DNA of 50,756 nucleotides from Chthoniobacterales bacterium (lineage in GTDB: Bacteria; Verrucomicrobiota; Verrucomicrobiia; Chthoniobacterales; JAATET01), in contig JAATET010000119.1 in assembly GCA_015655545.1 (NCBI GenBank), forward strand, positions 1 to 50,756, in the 5' to 3' direction. Shown here one piece after another: positions 27,033 through 35,052 of the stretch (positions within the stretch are counted from its first letter, which is position 1; the number at the start of each line of letters is the position of its first letter). A program made the translations under genes and the position numbers. A model generated the notes under the pieces. It did no database searches. It saw only the letters and a list, made by a program, of their open reading frames with translations, and was not told the origin of the DNA.

Positions 27033-27299
27033 ATGCCTCAGGGGGATAAATCCAAATACACCGCCAAGCAGAAGCGGAAGGCGGAGCACGTCGAAGAAGG
27101 TTATGAGAAGCGCGGGGCTTCCAAGGATGAAGCCGAGCGCCGCGCCTGGGCCACCGTCAACAAGTCGAGCGGCGGAGGAAAGAAGAGCGGAAGCGGCCGG
27201 GGAAAGGCGGAAAACAAGGCGCCTTCCAAAAAGGGAGGCCGCAAGGGCGGAAAATCCACCGCGGGAAAAAAGAAATCCGGAGGAAAGACGAAGTCGTAG
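27033..27299 (+). CDS. small Lys-rich protein of the type often labelled plasmid stabilization protein
   Basis: An 88-residue protein: MPQGDKSKYTAKQKRKAEHV, then EEGYEKRGASKDEAERRAWA and TVNKSSGGGKKSGSGRG, then a Lys/Gly/Ser tail. The first 55 residues match a small family widespread in soil bacteria that carries the loose name plasmid stabilization protein; its role is unproven. The tail is probably disordered and nucleic-acid binding. An upstream start at 26982 is possible but the family begins at MPQGDK. Confidence 0.78.
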   Translation: MPQGDKSKYTAKQKRKAEHVEEGYEKRGASKDEAERRAWATVNKSSGGGKKSGSGRGKAENKAPSKKGGRKGGKSTAGKKKSGGKTKS

Positions 27300-27343
27300 T
27301 CGGCTGATTATTGGTCGGGCCGCCGTAACCCCAATCCATACCC

Positions 27344-28291
27344 ATGAGTTCGGAAATGATTTATCGCGATCTCGGTAAGACTGGTGAACGAGTTTCCGCC
27401 ATCGGTTTGGGCGGCTGGCACCTCGCCCTTCCCAATGTGGATGAGGCACTCAGCCATCGCATCGTGCGCACCGCGATCGACCGCGGCATCACCTTCATGG
27501 ACAATTCCTGGGATTATAATGAAGGCGCCAGTGAGAAACGCATGGGGCGCGCCTTGCGGGACGGCTACCGCGACAAGGTCTTTCTCATGACCAAGATCGA
27601 TGGGCGCACGAAATCCGCCGCCATAACGCAGCTCGAGGAGTCACTGCGTCGGCTCCAGACCGACTGCATCGATCTTGTCCAGCACCATGAAATCATTCGC
27701 TTCGACGATCCCCACCGCGTCTTTGATTCCGATGGCGCGAATTCCGCGCTGATCGAGGCCCGCGACGCGGGCAAGCTTCGTTTCATCGGCTTTACCGGCC
27801 ACAAGGATCCCCATGTCCATCTGCACATGCTCGACGTCGCCCGTGACAATGGCTTCGCCTTCGATACCGCGCAGATGCCGATCAACGTCATGGATGCGCA
27901 CTACCGCAGCTTTGCAAAGCAGGTGGTGCCCAGGCTGGTGAGCGAGGGCGTGGGTGTCCTCGGCATGAAGTCGCTTGGACAGGGCCTTATTCTTCAATCG
28001 GGAACGGTGACGGCTATCGAATGCCTCCACTATGCACTCAATGAACCGACGTCGGTTGTCATCACCGGCATCGACAGCATGAAAATTCTCGAGCAAGCCT
28101 TCGAAGCCGCACGCACATTCCAGCCAATGAGCGAGAAGGATCGATCCGCTTTGCTCGCGAAAACGGCAGAGGCGGCATCGCGTGGGGAATATGAACTTTT
28201 CAAGACGCGCTCGATCTTTGATGCCACGGCTCAAAATCCCGAGTGGTTGGACGAGGAACCAGATCGGTATAGGAATTTGATGCCCTCTTAG
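27344..28291 (+). CDS. aldo/keto reductase
   Basis: An NADPH-dependent oxidoreductase with a TIM barrel. The 315 residues begin MIYRDLGKTGERVSAIGLGG. The catalytic tetrad is visible: Asp and Tyr in FMDNSWDYNEGASEKRMG, Lys in VFLMTKIDGRT and His in DLVQHHEII. GKLRFIGFTGHKDPHVH and ECLHYALNEPTSVVITGID follow. The substrate is unknown; the sequence resembles general stress or quinone/aldehyde reductase members. It stands alone on the plus strand. Confidence 0.92.
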   Translation: MSSEMIYRDLGKTGERVSAIGLGGWHLALPNVDEALSHRIVRTAIDRGITFMDNSWDYNEGASEKRMGRALRDGYRDKVFLMTKIDGRTKSAAITQLEESLRRLQTDCIDLVQHHEIIRFDDPHRVFDSDGANSALIEARDAGKLRFIGFTGHKDPHVHLHMLDVARDNGFAFDTAQMPINVMDAHYRSFAKQVVPRLVSEGVGVLGMKSLGQGLILQSGTVTAIECLHYALNEPTSVVITGIDSMKILEQAFEAARTFQPMSEKDRSALLAKTAEAASRGEYELFKTRSIFDATAQNPEWLDEEPDRYRNLMPS

Positions 28292-28298
28292 CGCAAGC

Positions 28299-28319
28299 AC
28301 CCTTTGTGGGAAACGTTGC
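28299..28319 (+). repeat. short dispersed word, copy 2
   Basis: The word accctttgtgggaaacgttg plus c matches 4461-4481 at 19 of 21 positions. It lies in the gap after the aldo/keto reductase stop codon. No hairpin is evident around it. Confidence 0.35.
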
Positions 28320-28383
28320 ATCGCTCAAAGAGTGATCCGATCTGCGGCGCGGGCCCTGCGCCGAACATGGTTGCTACATATGA

Positions 28384-28806
28384 CTATTCGCGGCTTGGAA
28401 CGAGGATAGGGGCACCCTTGTCCTTGACGAGAAATACCAGAAATTTTGCCGGTTTGGTGTCGCTGGCATTCTTTCCAACGAGGTGAATTCCTTTCGGGTC
28501 TTCATAGAAGGTGTCTCCGGGATGGAGCATCACTTTTGCTCCGCCTTTCATCTGCATCACGATCGATCCTTCCAAAACATAGACGAAGGCGCTGGCGTTG
28601 TGACGATGCACTGGATCAGCGGCGCCCGGAGGGTAGTCGACGATGATCATGGTGACTTCCTTTCCGGGAACGTTCGCCAGGCTTTTGGTCATCAGATCAG
28701 TGACCTTGGCCTCGTCTTCACCCGAGGCCGGGAGAATGGAACTCAAAATCAAAATGACACCGACCGCGACACGGATAAGAAGGCGACGGCGCGGCTCGAT
28801 CTCCAT
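28384..28806 (-). CDS. exported cupin-domain protein
   Basis: A 140-residue protein with a signal peptide (RRRLLIRVAVGVILILSSIL, cleavage near PASG) and one cupin domain: VDYPPGAADPVHRHNASAFV carries the first His ligands, and VMLHPGDTFYEDPKGIHLV the second motif. I chose the ATG at 28806 because it gives a standard signal peptide; an ATG at 28860 would add 18 residues. Periplasmic location is likely and the reaction is unknown. Confidence 0.82.
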   Translation of the reverse strand: MEIEPRRRLLIRVAVGVILILSSILPASGEDEAKVTDLMTKSLANVPGKEVTMIIVDYPPGAADPVHRHNASAFVYVLEGSIVMQMKGGAKVMLHPGDTFYEDPKGIHLVGKNASDTKPAKFLVFLVKDKGAPILVPSRE

Positions 28807-28978
28807 GTGGCAGCGCGTGTTCCTATTTGTAAGTCCGAGATGTGGAGCAAGGGCATTCATATCTAATTCCTTTTACAGCTTCGGAACCCGCGAATTTCAA
28901 AGCATCGAGGTTTCTTGGAGGATCCGGAATGAAAGTCCCAGCCATGGACCGCCACCGCCGCCCCGAAGAAGCCTTCAG

Positions 28979-29572
28979 CTAGGAACCAGGGTTCGATTTG
29001 TGGTGAATCGGCTTCGGAACGAGAACATGTTGGGTGGCAGCCAGGCGGTCGAGCAACCGCCCGGAGTCGCTCTCAACGGCGAGCATGGCGTGGTGGGCGC
29101 ATGTAAGAAACTGCTCTTTGCGCATGTGGGCGAGGAACTTGAGAAGGAGATCGTAGAAGCCGCAGACATTGAGAAGTCCGACCGGTTTGAGGTGCAGGCC
29201 AAGCTGAAGCCAGGTGAAGATCTCGATGACTTCCTCGAGCGTGCCAATTCCTCCGGGCAGGGCCACGAAAGCGTCGGCGAGACTGGCCATGCGATGCTTG
29301 CGCTCGTGCATCGAATCGACCGGGATAAGTTCCGTGAGCCCGCGGTGAGCCCGTTCCTCTGCAATCATCGCGCGGGGAATCACGCCGATGACCTCGCCGC
29401 CCGCGGCGAGCGCGGAATCGGCGAGAATCCCCATCAGCCCCACGCTTCCTCCGCCGTAAACGATGCCCAGGCCGCGCTGTGCGCACGCGGCTCCGAAAGC
29501 GGATGCCGCCTTCTCATATTCCGTGGAGGCACCGAAGCTGGAGCCCGAATAGACGCAGATTTTCGACATCAT
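28979..29572 (-). CDS. LOG-family (TIGR00730) nucleotide phosphoribohydrolase-like protein
   Basis: A 197-residue Rossmann-fold protein. It has ICVYSGSSFGASTEYEKAAS, GLGIVYGGGSVGLMG, then ERKHRMASLADAFVALPGGI and GTLEEVIEIFTW, the PGGxGTxxE signature with the catalytic Arg and Glu. Characterised members release cytokinin bases from riboside 5'-monophosphates or hydrolyse purine nucleoside monophosphates. The start overlaps the end of the cyclase-fusion gene by four bases, so the two are translationally coupled and the products may act in one signal pathway. Confidence 0.93.
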   Translation of the reverse strand: MMSKICVYSGSSFGASTEYEKAASAFGAACAQRGLGIVYGGGSVGLMGILADSALAAGGEVIGVIPRAMIAEERAHRGLTELIPVDSMHERKHRMASLADAFVALPGGIGTLEEVIEIFTWLQLGLHLKPVGLLNVCGFYDLLLKFLAHMRKEQFLTCAHHAMLAVESDSGRLLDRLAATQHVLVPKPIHHKSNPGS

Positions 29573-30945
29573 GTGACTTCCTCTTGAATAGAGTTCGGCT
29601 GGGACTTTTCCAATTGTGATGACGCCGGCGGAAAACTACTGAGCATCGCCCGACGAATCAGGTCGAAGACGTCGCGCCATCCCTGCCGGACCTCCGGCGC
29701 AAAGGCCTCACCGAGATGCAAGGCGAGCGCGTGGAGGAGGGCGTCCTCCGCAAAATCGAAATGCTCGGCGCGCACCCCGTAACCCGCGTGCCGCATTCCG
29801 AGCGTTCGGAGCTCGGGGAGAATTTGCGGAAGATTGTGGAGGCCGCGCACGGTGACGCCGATCATCCGCATGAGCATGAGCCGCATGGTGGCCATCTCGA
29901 CGCGGGCGAAGAGCGGCTCGATCTCGGGATGCCGCGCGAACAAGCGCCGGTAAAAATCCGCGGCGAAGGCATCCGCCTTTGGAGCGATGATCTCGAAGGT
30001 CGACTGGACGAGAAAGACGGGATCGCTTTCGAGGAAGCCGAGGATTTCGACCAGTCGCACGCTCTCGTTCCGCCCTCGAATCGTGGTCTCAAAGCGCCGG
30101 CCGACCTCGAGCGACGGCAGGATCGGTGCGACCAGATCTTCGGACGCGAGCACGCGGGTGCCGTGGTTCTTGTTCAACGCTTCGATTCGGCTGGCGGTGT
30201 TCACCGCGTCGCCGATGACCGTGAAGTCGATCTTGTTGGGATGTCCGACCTGACCGACGACGACGGAGCCGTAGTGAAGCCCGATGCGGGGTTCGAAGGA
30301 AAATCCGAAGTGAGTTTGCAGATAGCCGTTCACGTGCTGCGCGGCGGCGAGCATCCGCAAACTCGCCCGGACGGCGTGGCGGGCGCACTCCTCGTGCGTG
30401 GGGTTGTCCAACCCGAAGAGGGCAAGCATGCCGTCCCCGAGATACTTGTTGATGACCCCGTGATTGGCGAAGATCGGATCGCCGAGCTGCTTGAAGAACC
30501 GGTTGAGGGAATGGACGATGTCATACGGGAGCTGGGCCTCGGCGATCGTGGTAAAGCCGCTGATGTCGCAAAAAAGCACGCCCAGCTTTTTTTCCTCCGC
30601 GGCGGGCCAGCCATCGGCCTGGCAGCTTGCGAGATCGGCGTCGATGAAGTCGTGCACGAGCCGGCGGACCTTCGCCGGGCCGAACGGACAGCCCTGGCAG
30701 GCGAGCCGCACGGCATCGGGCCAATGACGTTGCGCGGCGAGCTCGGCTTCCTTCGCCGAGCGCGGACCGAAGGATTCCAGGCCGTCGATGACCAGCACGC
30801 GGCACGTCGAGCAACGCGCCTGGCCGGCGCACGCGTGGTAATGCGGAAGGCCGGCGGCCAGGGACGCGTCGAGGAGGCTTTGTGCCTCCGCGGTGCATTC
30901 CACGGCCATCGCCTTTTGTTCCTCGATGAATTCGATGGTCGGCAT
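29569..30945 (-). CDS. ferredoxin - class III nucleotide cyclase - globin fusion protein
   Basis: A 458-residue cytoplasmic protein with three domains. Residues of about 1-100: a [2Fe-2S] ferredoxin fold with HACAGQARCSTCRVLV and RLACQGCPFG. About 115-290: a class III adenylate/guanylate cyclase with VLFCDISGFTTIAEAQ (metal Asp), NKYLGDGMLALFGLD (second Asp), GLHYGSVVVGQVGHPNKIDF and TVIGDAVNTASRIEALNK. About 310-435: a globin-like domain, AFAADFYRRLFARHPEIEPL to LRTLGMRHAGYGVRAEHFDF, with the expected proximal haem His in RHAGYG. Both redox and haem-ligand state could control cyclic nucleotide output. Cyclase-globin and ferredoxin-cyclase pairings are known; the three-part version is uncommon. 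Confidence 0.9.
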   Translation of the reverse strand: MPTIEFIEEQKAMAVECTAEAQSLLDASLAAGLPHYHACAGQARCSTCRVLVIDGLESFGPRSAKEAELAAQRHWPDAVRLACQGCPFGPAKVRRLVHDFIDADLASCQADGWPAAEEKKLGVLFCDISGFTTIAEAQLPYDIVHSLNRFFKQLGDPIFANHGVINKYLGDGMLALFGLDNPTHEECARHAVRASLRMLAAAQHVNGYLQTHFGFSFEPRIGLHYGSVVVGQVGHPNKIDFTVIGDAVNTASRIEALNKNHGTRVLASEDLVAPILPSLEVGRRFETTIRGRNESVRLVEILGFLESDPVFLVQSTFEIIAPKADAFAADFYRRLFARHPEIEPLFARVEMATMRLMLMRMIGVTVRGLHNLPQILPELRTLGMRHAGYGVRAEHFDFAEDALLHALALHLGEAFAPEVRQGWRDVFDLIRRAMLSSFPPASSQLEKSQPNSIQEEVT

Positions 30946-30992
30946 GGAGTGCTCAATCGAGTGGAGGTTGAAGACTCCCGCCGTTGTTCATT

Positions 30993-31742
30993 TCAGCGGG
31001 CGCCGCCGCCGGCTCGAATGGTTTCGCCGGTGACCCACGAGGCGGCATCGGATGCGAGAAAGACGGCCACGGCGGCAATATCCGCAGGCTCGCCCAGGCG
31101 GCCGAGCGGCGTGAGGGAGATGTATTGCCTGACGCTTTCTTCACCCAGGAGTCCCTCGGACTCGGTGCCTTCGCTGCGGGTGTAGCCCGGCGCGATCGCG
31201 TTGACGCGGATCCCGCGCGGCCCGAGTTCCGCCGCCAGTCCCTGGGTCAAATTTTCCACGGCGGCCTTGGTGGCCGAGTAGAGGATTCCGTTCGGCAGGG
31301 AATGGCTGCCGGCGAGGGAGCTGATGTTGATGACGCGGCCGCCTTCGAACCCGAACTGCCGGATCGCTTCCTGGATCGTAAGGATCGGCCCCAGCACGTT
31401 GGTCGAGAATTCGCGGTGGAACTCCGCGGTGCTGATCGCCTCGAACGGCTCGAACTTGAAGACGCCGGCGTTGTTCACCAGCACGTCGAGCCGGCCGAAC
31501 GCTTTTCTGGTTTCCGCGAACAGCCGTTTCACGTCCTCCGGATCGGAGACGTTGGCTTGGACGGCGATGGCATTGCCTCCGGCGTCGGCGATCTCGGCCA
31601 GGACGCGATCGGCGCCTTTTCGGTCCGATGCGTAGTTCACGACGACGGATGCGCCTTCCGCGCAGAACGCATTGGCAATGCCCGCGCCGATCCCTTTCGA
31701 GGCGCCGGTGACAACGGCGATTTTTCCCGTGAGCGCTTTCAT
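30993..31742 (-). CDS. short-chain dehydrogenase/reductase, FabG-like
   Basis: A 249-residue classical SDR: GKIAVVTGASKGIGAGIANA binds NAD(P), LDVLVNNAGVFKFEPF is the NNAG motif, and the catalytic triad is in INISSLAGSHSLPNGILYSA (Ser, Tyr) followed by TKAAVE (Lys). The C-terminus DIAAVAVFLASDAASWVTGE and TIRAGGG is standard. NVSDPEDV and NYASDRKGA suggest NADP preference. The substrate is unknown. The ATG overlaps the preceding SDR gene by four bases. Confidence 0.93.
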   Translation of the reverse strand: MKALTGKIAVVTGASKGIGAGIANAFCAEGASVVVNYASDRKGADRVLAEIADAGGNAIAVQANVSDPEDVKRLFAETRKAFGRLDVLVNNAGVFKFEPFEAISTAEFHREFSTNVLGPILTIQEAIRQFGFEGGRVINISSLAGSHSLPNGILYSATKAAVENLTQGLAAELGPRGIRVNAIAPGYTRSEGTESEGLLGEESVRQYISLTPLGRLGEPADIAAVAVFLASDAASWVTGETIRAGGGAR

Positions 31743-32746
31743 GACTCTTGGAAATCTGTGGAGATGCCGAGGAGTCGTTCGCTCAACTCCCACAGGCGGC
31801 GGGCGTTGGCCGGATCGATCGCGTAGGGTTTGACGCCTCCGCGCTTGAACGCGTCCACGGTGGGCGCGGTCTGTCCGGAATCACCCTCGCTGAGCGGCGC
31901 GATGTCGTTGTCTTCGCAATACACGCCGCCGAGGCTCTCGAGCTTCGGGCTGGTGGCGCACCACACGATGGTGGAAGCGCCTTGCTCGACGTTTTTCAAT
32001 CCCCTGGCCGGATCGACGACCGGATTGCCGTGCTCGTCGAGCCCGCCCGCCTGGCGGATTTGCTCCCGCGTCATATGCTTGGCGAGTCCCGTCTCCACGA
32101 TGCCTCCGGGATGCAGGGAGAACGCGCGGACATTTTCCCGCCGGCCGCGACGGTCGAGCTCGACCGCAAAGAGAATATTTGCGGTCTTCGATTGGCCGTA
32201 GGCCAGCCAGGGATCGTAGGCGCGATGCTCAAAGTTCGGGTCGTCGAAATCAACGGGCGAGAACCAGTGTCCCCGGGACGAGACCGAGACGACCCTCGCG
32301 CCCCCGGCCCGACGGAGCGCCGGCCAGAGGCGGGCCGTGAGCTGAAAGTGCCCGAGGTGATTCGTGGCAAACTGATGCTCGAGTCCGCGGCTGTCTCGCG
32401 TGAGCGGACAGGCCATGATGCCGGCATTGTTCACCAGCAGGTGCAGGGGCTGGCGATCGAGCCGCTCCGCGAACGCGTCGATCGAGGGGGGATCGAGCAG
32501 GTCCATTGCCGCGATCTCGACGCCGGGGACGGCAGCCAGCGCCGCGGCGGCCCGCGGCACATCGCGCGCCGGCACGATCACCCGCGCGCCCGCGCCGAGC
32601 AGGATGCGAGCGGTCTCCCGGCCGAGACCGGAATAGCCGCCCGTGACGACCGCGACTTTTCCCGCCAGGTCGATGCCATGGATGACTTCGGCGGCCGTCG
32701 AGGTAATGCCGAATCCGGAGCCTATGGGTTGCTGGAGTGTGGTCAT
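31739..32746 (-). CDS. short-chain dehydrogenase, retinol-dehydrogenase/WW-oxidoreductase-like
   Basis: A 335-residue SDR with GKVAVVTGGYSGLGRETARI, LHLLVNNAGIMACPLTRDSR, VVSVSSRGHWFSPVDF (Ser) and DPWLAYGQSKTANILFAVEL (Tyr, Lys). The longer C-terminus with SLHPGGIVETGLAKHM, GVYCEDNDIAPL and a final helical stretch is typical of the group resembling retinol and light-dependent protochlorophyllide oxidoreductases. It lies 13 bases after the alpha/beta hydrolase stop and overlaps the next SDR start. Confidence 0.92.
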   Translation of the reverse strand: MTTLQQPIGSGFGITSTAAEVIHGIDLAGKVAVVTGGYSGLGRETARILLGAGARVIVPARDVPRAAAALAAVPGVEIAAMDLLDPPSIDAFAERLDRQPLHLLVNNAGIMACPLTRDSRGLEHQFATNHLGHFQLTARLWPALRRAGGARVVSVSSRGHWFSPVDFDDPNFEHRAYDPWLAYGQSKTANILFAVELDRRGRRENVRAFSLHPGGIVETGLAKHMTREQIRQAGGLDEHGNPVVDPARGLKNVEQGASTIVWCATSPKLESLGGVYCEDNDIAPLSEGDSGQTAPTVDAFKRGGVKPYAIDPANARRLWELSERLLGISTDFQES

Positions 32747-32759
32747 ATCGATTTTGGGT

Positions 32760-33758
32760 TCATTGATTCTCTCGGACGAAGCCGCCTTGAGTGAGGTGCT
32801 TCTTCAGCATCTCCGCGGTCTGGTGCAGGGCGTCGCGCACGGCCGGCACGTGGCTGATCGCGTTGAGCAGCCCGTAGTCGTGGATGAGGTTTTCGTAGCG
32901 CACGACGGTGACATCGACGCCGGCGGCATCGAGCTTGCGCGCGTAGGCCAGGCCCTCGTCGCGCAGGACGTCGTTTCCGGCCACCTGAAGCAAGGTCGGC
33001 GGAAGTCCATGCAGTTGCTCCGTCGTCGCCTGGAGCGGCGAGGCATGGATTTCACGACGGCTTGCGGGATCGGGCGCGTAGGCGTCCCAGAACCACTGCA
33101 TCATCGCCCGCGAGAGAAAATAACCGGCCGCGTATTCGTGATAGGACTCGGTTTCGAAGTTCGCGTCCGTGACCGGCCAGAGCATCACCTGGCATTTGAG
33201 TTCGGGTCCGCCCCTGTCCTTCGCCAGGAGCGCCACCGCCGCGGTCATGTTTCCGCCGACGCTGTTGCCCACGATGGCCAGCCGCCTGCCATCCACCTTG
33301 ATCTCCTCGCCGTGGGCGGCGACCCATTTGGCGGCGGCATGGATTTCGTGGATCGCGGTCGGGTAATGCGCCTCGGGCGACGGGGTGTAGTTCACGAAGA
33401 CGGCGGTGAACCCGCTGTCGGCCACGAGGTCGCGAACGAACCGCTCGTGGGTCGGGAAGTCGCCGAGAATCCAGCCGCCGCCGTGGACGAAGAGGAAAGC
33501 GGGAAGAACCGCTTGGCTTCCGGCGGGACGGACGATGGTGAGGCGCACCTCCAAGTTATCCTGCGTGATCGTTTTCTCTTCGATGTCGCAGGCGGGCAGA
33601 TCGAGCGGGACGGACGCTTGGGCGTCCACCAGGACCTTCCTCGCTTCGGCGGGCGTCAACGTTTCGATGGGTTTGCCGCCGCTGGAGTTGAGCGCTTTGA
33701 GGAACTCGCGGATGCGGCGTTCGACTTTCGGATTTTGGGATGGATCGATGGAACTCAT
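32760..33758 (-). CDS. alpha/beta hydrolase, hormone-sensitive lipase-like esterase
   Basis: A 332-residue carboxylesterase. The oxyanion motif LPAFLFVHGGGWILGDF and the nucleophile elbow RRLAIVGNSVGGNMTAAVAL place it in the HSL/family IV esterases. The acid is in PPTLLQVAGNDVLRDEGL and the His in ENLIHDYGLLNAI. I chose the ATG at 33758 (MSSIDPSQNPKVERRIREFL); the frame is open further upstream with poor composition, and 33788 is a second option. It precedes the two SDR genes in one run. Confidence 0.92.
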   Translation of the reverse strand: MSSIDPSQNPKVERRIREFLKALNSSGGKPIETLTPAEARKVLVDAQASVPLDLPACDIEEKTITQDNLEVRLTIVRPAGSQAVLPAFLFVHGGGWILGDFPTHERFVRDLVADSGFTAVFVNYTPSPEAHYPTAIHEIHAAAKWVAAHGEEIKVDGRRLAIVGNSVGGNMTAAVALLAKDRGGPELKCQVMLWPVTDANFETESYHEYAAGYFLSRAMMQWFWDAYAPDPASRREIHASPLQATTEQLHGLPPTLLQVAGNDVLRDEGLAYARKLDAAGVDVTVVRYENLIHDYGLLNAISHVPAVRDALHQTAEMLKKHLTQGGFVRENQ

Positions 33759-33784
33759 GGTTTTTGGTTTCGTTGAAATGCGAA

Positions 33785-34042
33785 TCATGCGGCGGCTTTC
33801 GCGACCTCTCGAAACGACGGCTTGCTGACCGCCGGCAGCGAAAGGCTCACTGGCGCCTCGTGAATGCGGATCGGCTTCCCTTTTTGAGCCCATGCGGCGT
33901 AGAGGCGCAGGCCGCGCGAGCGTTGTTCGAGCACGTTGATGCCGGCGGATTCACGCCGCTGGTAATCTCGGAGTGAGCGACGGAGCGAACGCGCACGGTT
34001 TTCGAGACGACCGGCCATCCAACGGGCAAACAGAGCTTTCAT
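33785..34042 (-). CDS. small basic protein of unknown function
   Basis: An 85-residue Arg-rich protein: MKALFARWMAGRLENRARSL, then RRSLRDYQRRESAGINVLEQ, ending PAVSKPSFREVAKAAA. It is mostly helical in appearance with no known domain. It fills the gap between the NAD(P)-binding protein and the hydrolase on the same strand, 79 and 26 bases from them, which supports it being a gene. Composition alone would not prove it. Confidence 0.45.
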   Translation of the reverse strand: MKALFARWMAGRLENRARSLRRSLRDYQRRESAGINVLEQRSRGLRLYAAWAQKGKPIRIHEAPVSLSLPAVSKPSFREVAKAAA

Positions 34043-34121
34043 GGTCGAGGTGGAGTGAGGTTTGCGCCTCGCCGGCCGTTTGGGATGCGGTTGCATCCCA
34101 AACGACCAGCGGTCTGCGAAG

Positions 34122-34898
34122 TCAGGCGGATACGGCTTGTTTCGGAAGGCTGGCGAGCCAGTCCTTGAAATGCGTGGGACCGAGGATCGGATGGTCGCCC
34201 GGCGTGAGGCTTCGGTCGTTGAGCGCGATGTTGAAATAAAGGGAGCCCGGGTCGGTGACGACCGTCCGCGGATCGCCGGTTGCCTCGAGGTATTGGCGGA
34301 CGAGTTCGTCCTGGCGGATCGGGTCGGGGCCTGCCGTTTCGACCATGCCATTCAGCGGTTCCTCCAGGGCGACCTTCGCCACGACGGCGGCCACGTCATC
34401 CGAGAGGATCGGCTGCATGAGGGCCGCGGGAACCCGAACGGTGTCTCCCTCGGTCGCCTCCTGGGCGATGCCGCCGACGAATTCGAAGAACTGCGTGGCG
34501 CGAACGATGGTGTAAGGAATCGGCGACGCCTTGATCAGGGCCTCCTGCGCCAGCTTCGCGCGGAAATATCCGCTCGAAAGCAGGCGCTCGGTGCCGACGA
34601 CCGACAGCGCCACGTGATGTCCGACGCCTGCGGCGGCTTCCGCGGCGAGGAGGTTCCTGCCCGACGTCTCGAAGAACTCGAGGACGGCCTTGTCCTCCCA
34701 GACGGGCGCGTTTGCGACATCGACCACGACCTGCGCTCCGGCCAACGCCCCGGTCAGTCCTTCTCCGGTGATGGTGTTGATGCCCGTGGAGGGCGAGCCT
34801 GCGATCACTTCGTGGCCGCGCCGGCGAAGGTTTTCGACGACCTTCGATCCGATGCGGCCGCTGCCGCCGATGACGACGATTTTCATTTTCTTGTTCAT
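34122..34898 (-). CDS. NmrA-like atypical SDR, NAD(P)-binding protein
   Basis: A 258-residue protein opening MKIVVIGGSGRIGSKVVENL, a Rossmann nucleotide-binding motif. ALAGAQVVVDVANAPVWEDK, GVGHHVALSVVGTERLLSS, RAKLAQEALIKASPIPYTIV and RATQFFEFVGGIA are typical of NmrA/HSCARG-like and YbjT-like proteins. They act as NADP(H) sensors or quinone reductases and usually lack the SDR triad Tyr in its normal context. Start ATG 34898 is immediately before the family sequence. It is the first of the enzyme genes after the sigma factor/kinase pair. Confidence 0.92.
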   Translation of the reverse strand: MNKKMKIVVIGGSGRIGSKVVENLRRRGHEVIAGSPSTGINTITGEGLTGALAGAQVVVDVANAPVWEDKAVLEFFETSGRNLLAAEAAAGVGHHVALSVVGTERLLSSGYFRAKLAQEALIKASPIPYTIVRATQFFEFVGGIAQEATEGDTVRVPAALMQPILSDDVAAVVAKVALEEPLNGMVETAGPDPIRQDELVRQYLEATGDPRTVVTDPGSLYFNIALNDRSLTPGDHPILGPTHFKDWLASLPKQAVSA

Positions 34899-35052
34899 GG
34901 TGTTTTTAAGGTTTTGCGTGGATGGCGGCGCCGAAGAAGCATCCGTTCGAGGTGGCTCAAAGGCATCTGCCACTTCTTTCTACAGCTCCCCGATCGGCGA
35001 ATTTCAAAAACGACGAAATTTCTTTCGGAGCGTTTCCAGGCGGCTGCCGGAA

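Noticed and set aside
29716-31185. A 489-codon plus-strand open frame opposite the cyclase fusion
   Set aside because: Antisense shadow: all cofactor and catalytic motifs are on the minus strand.
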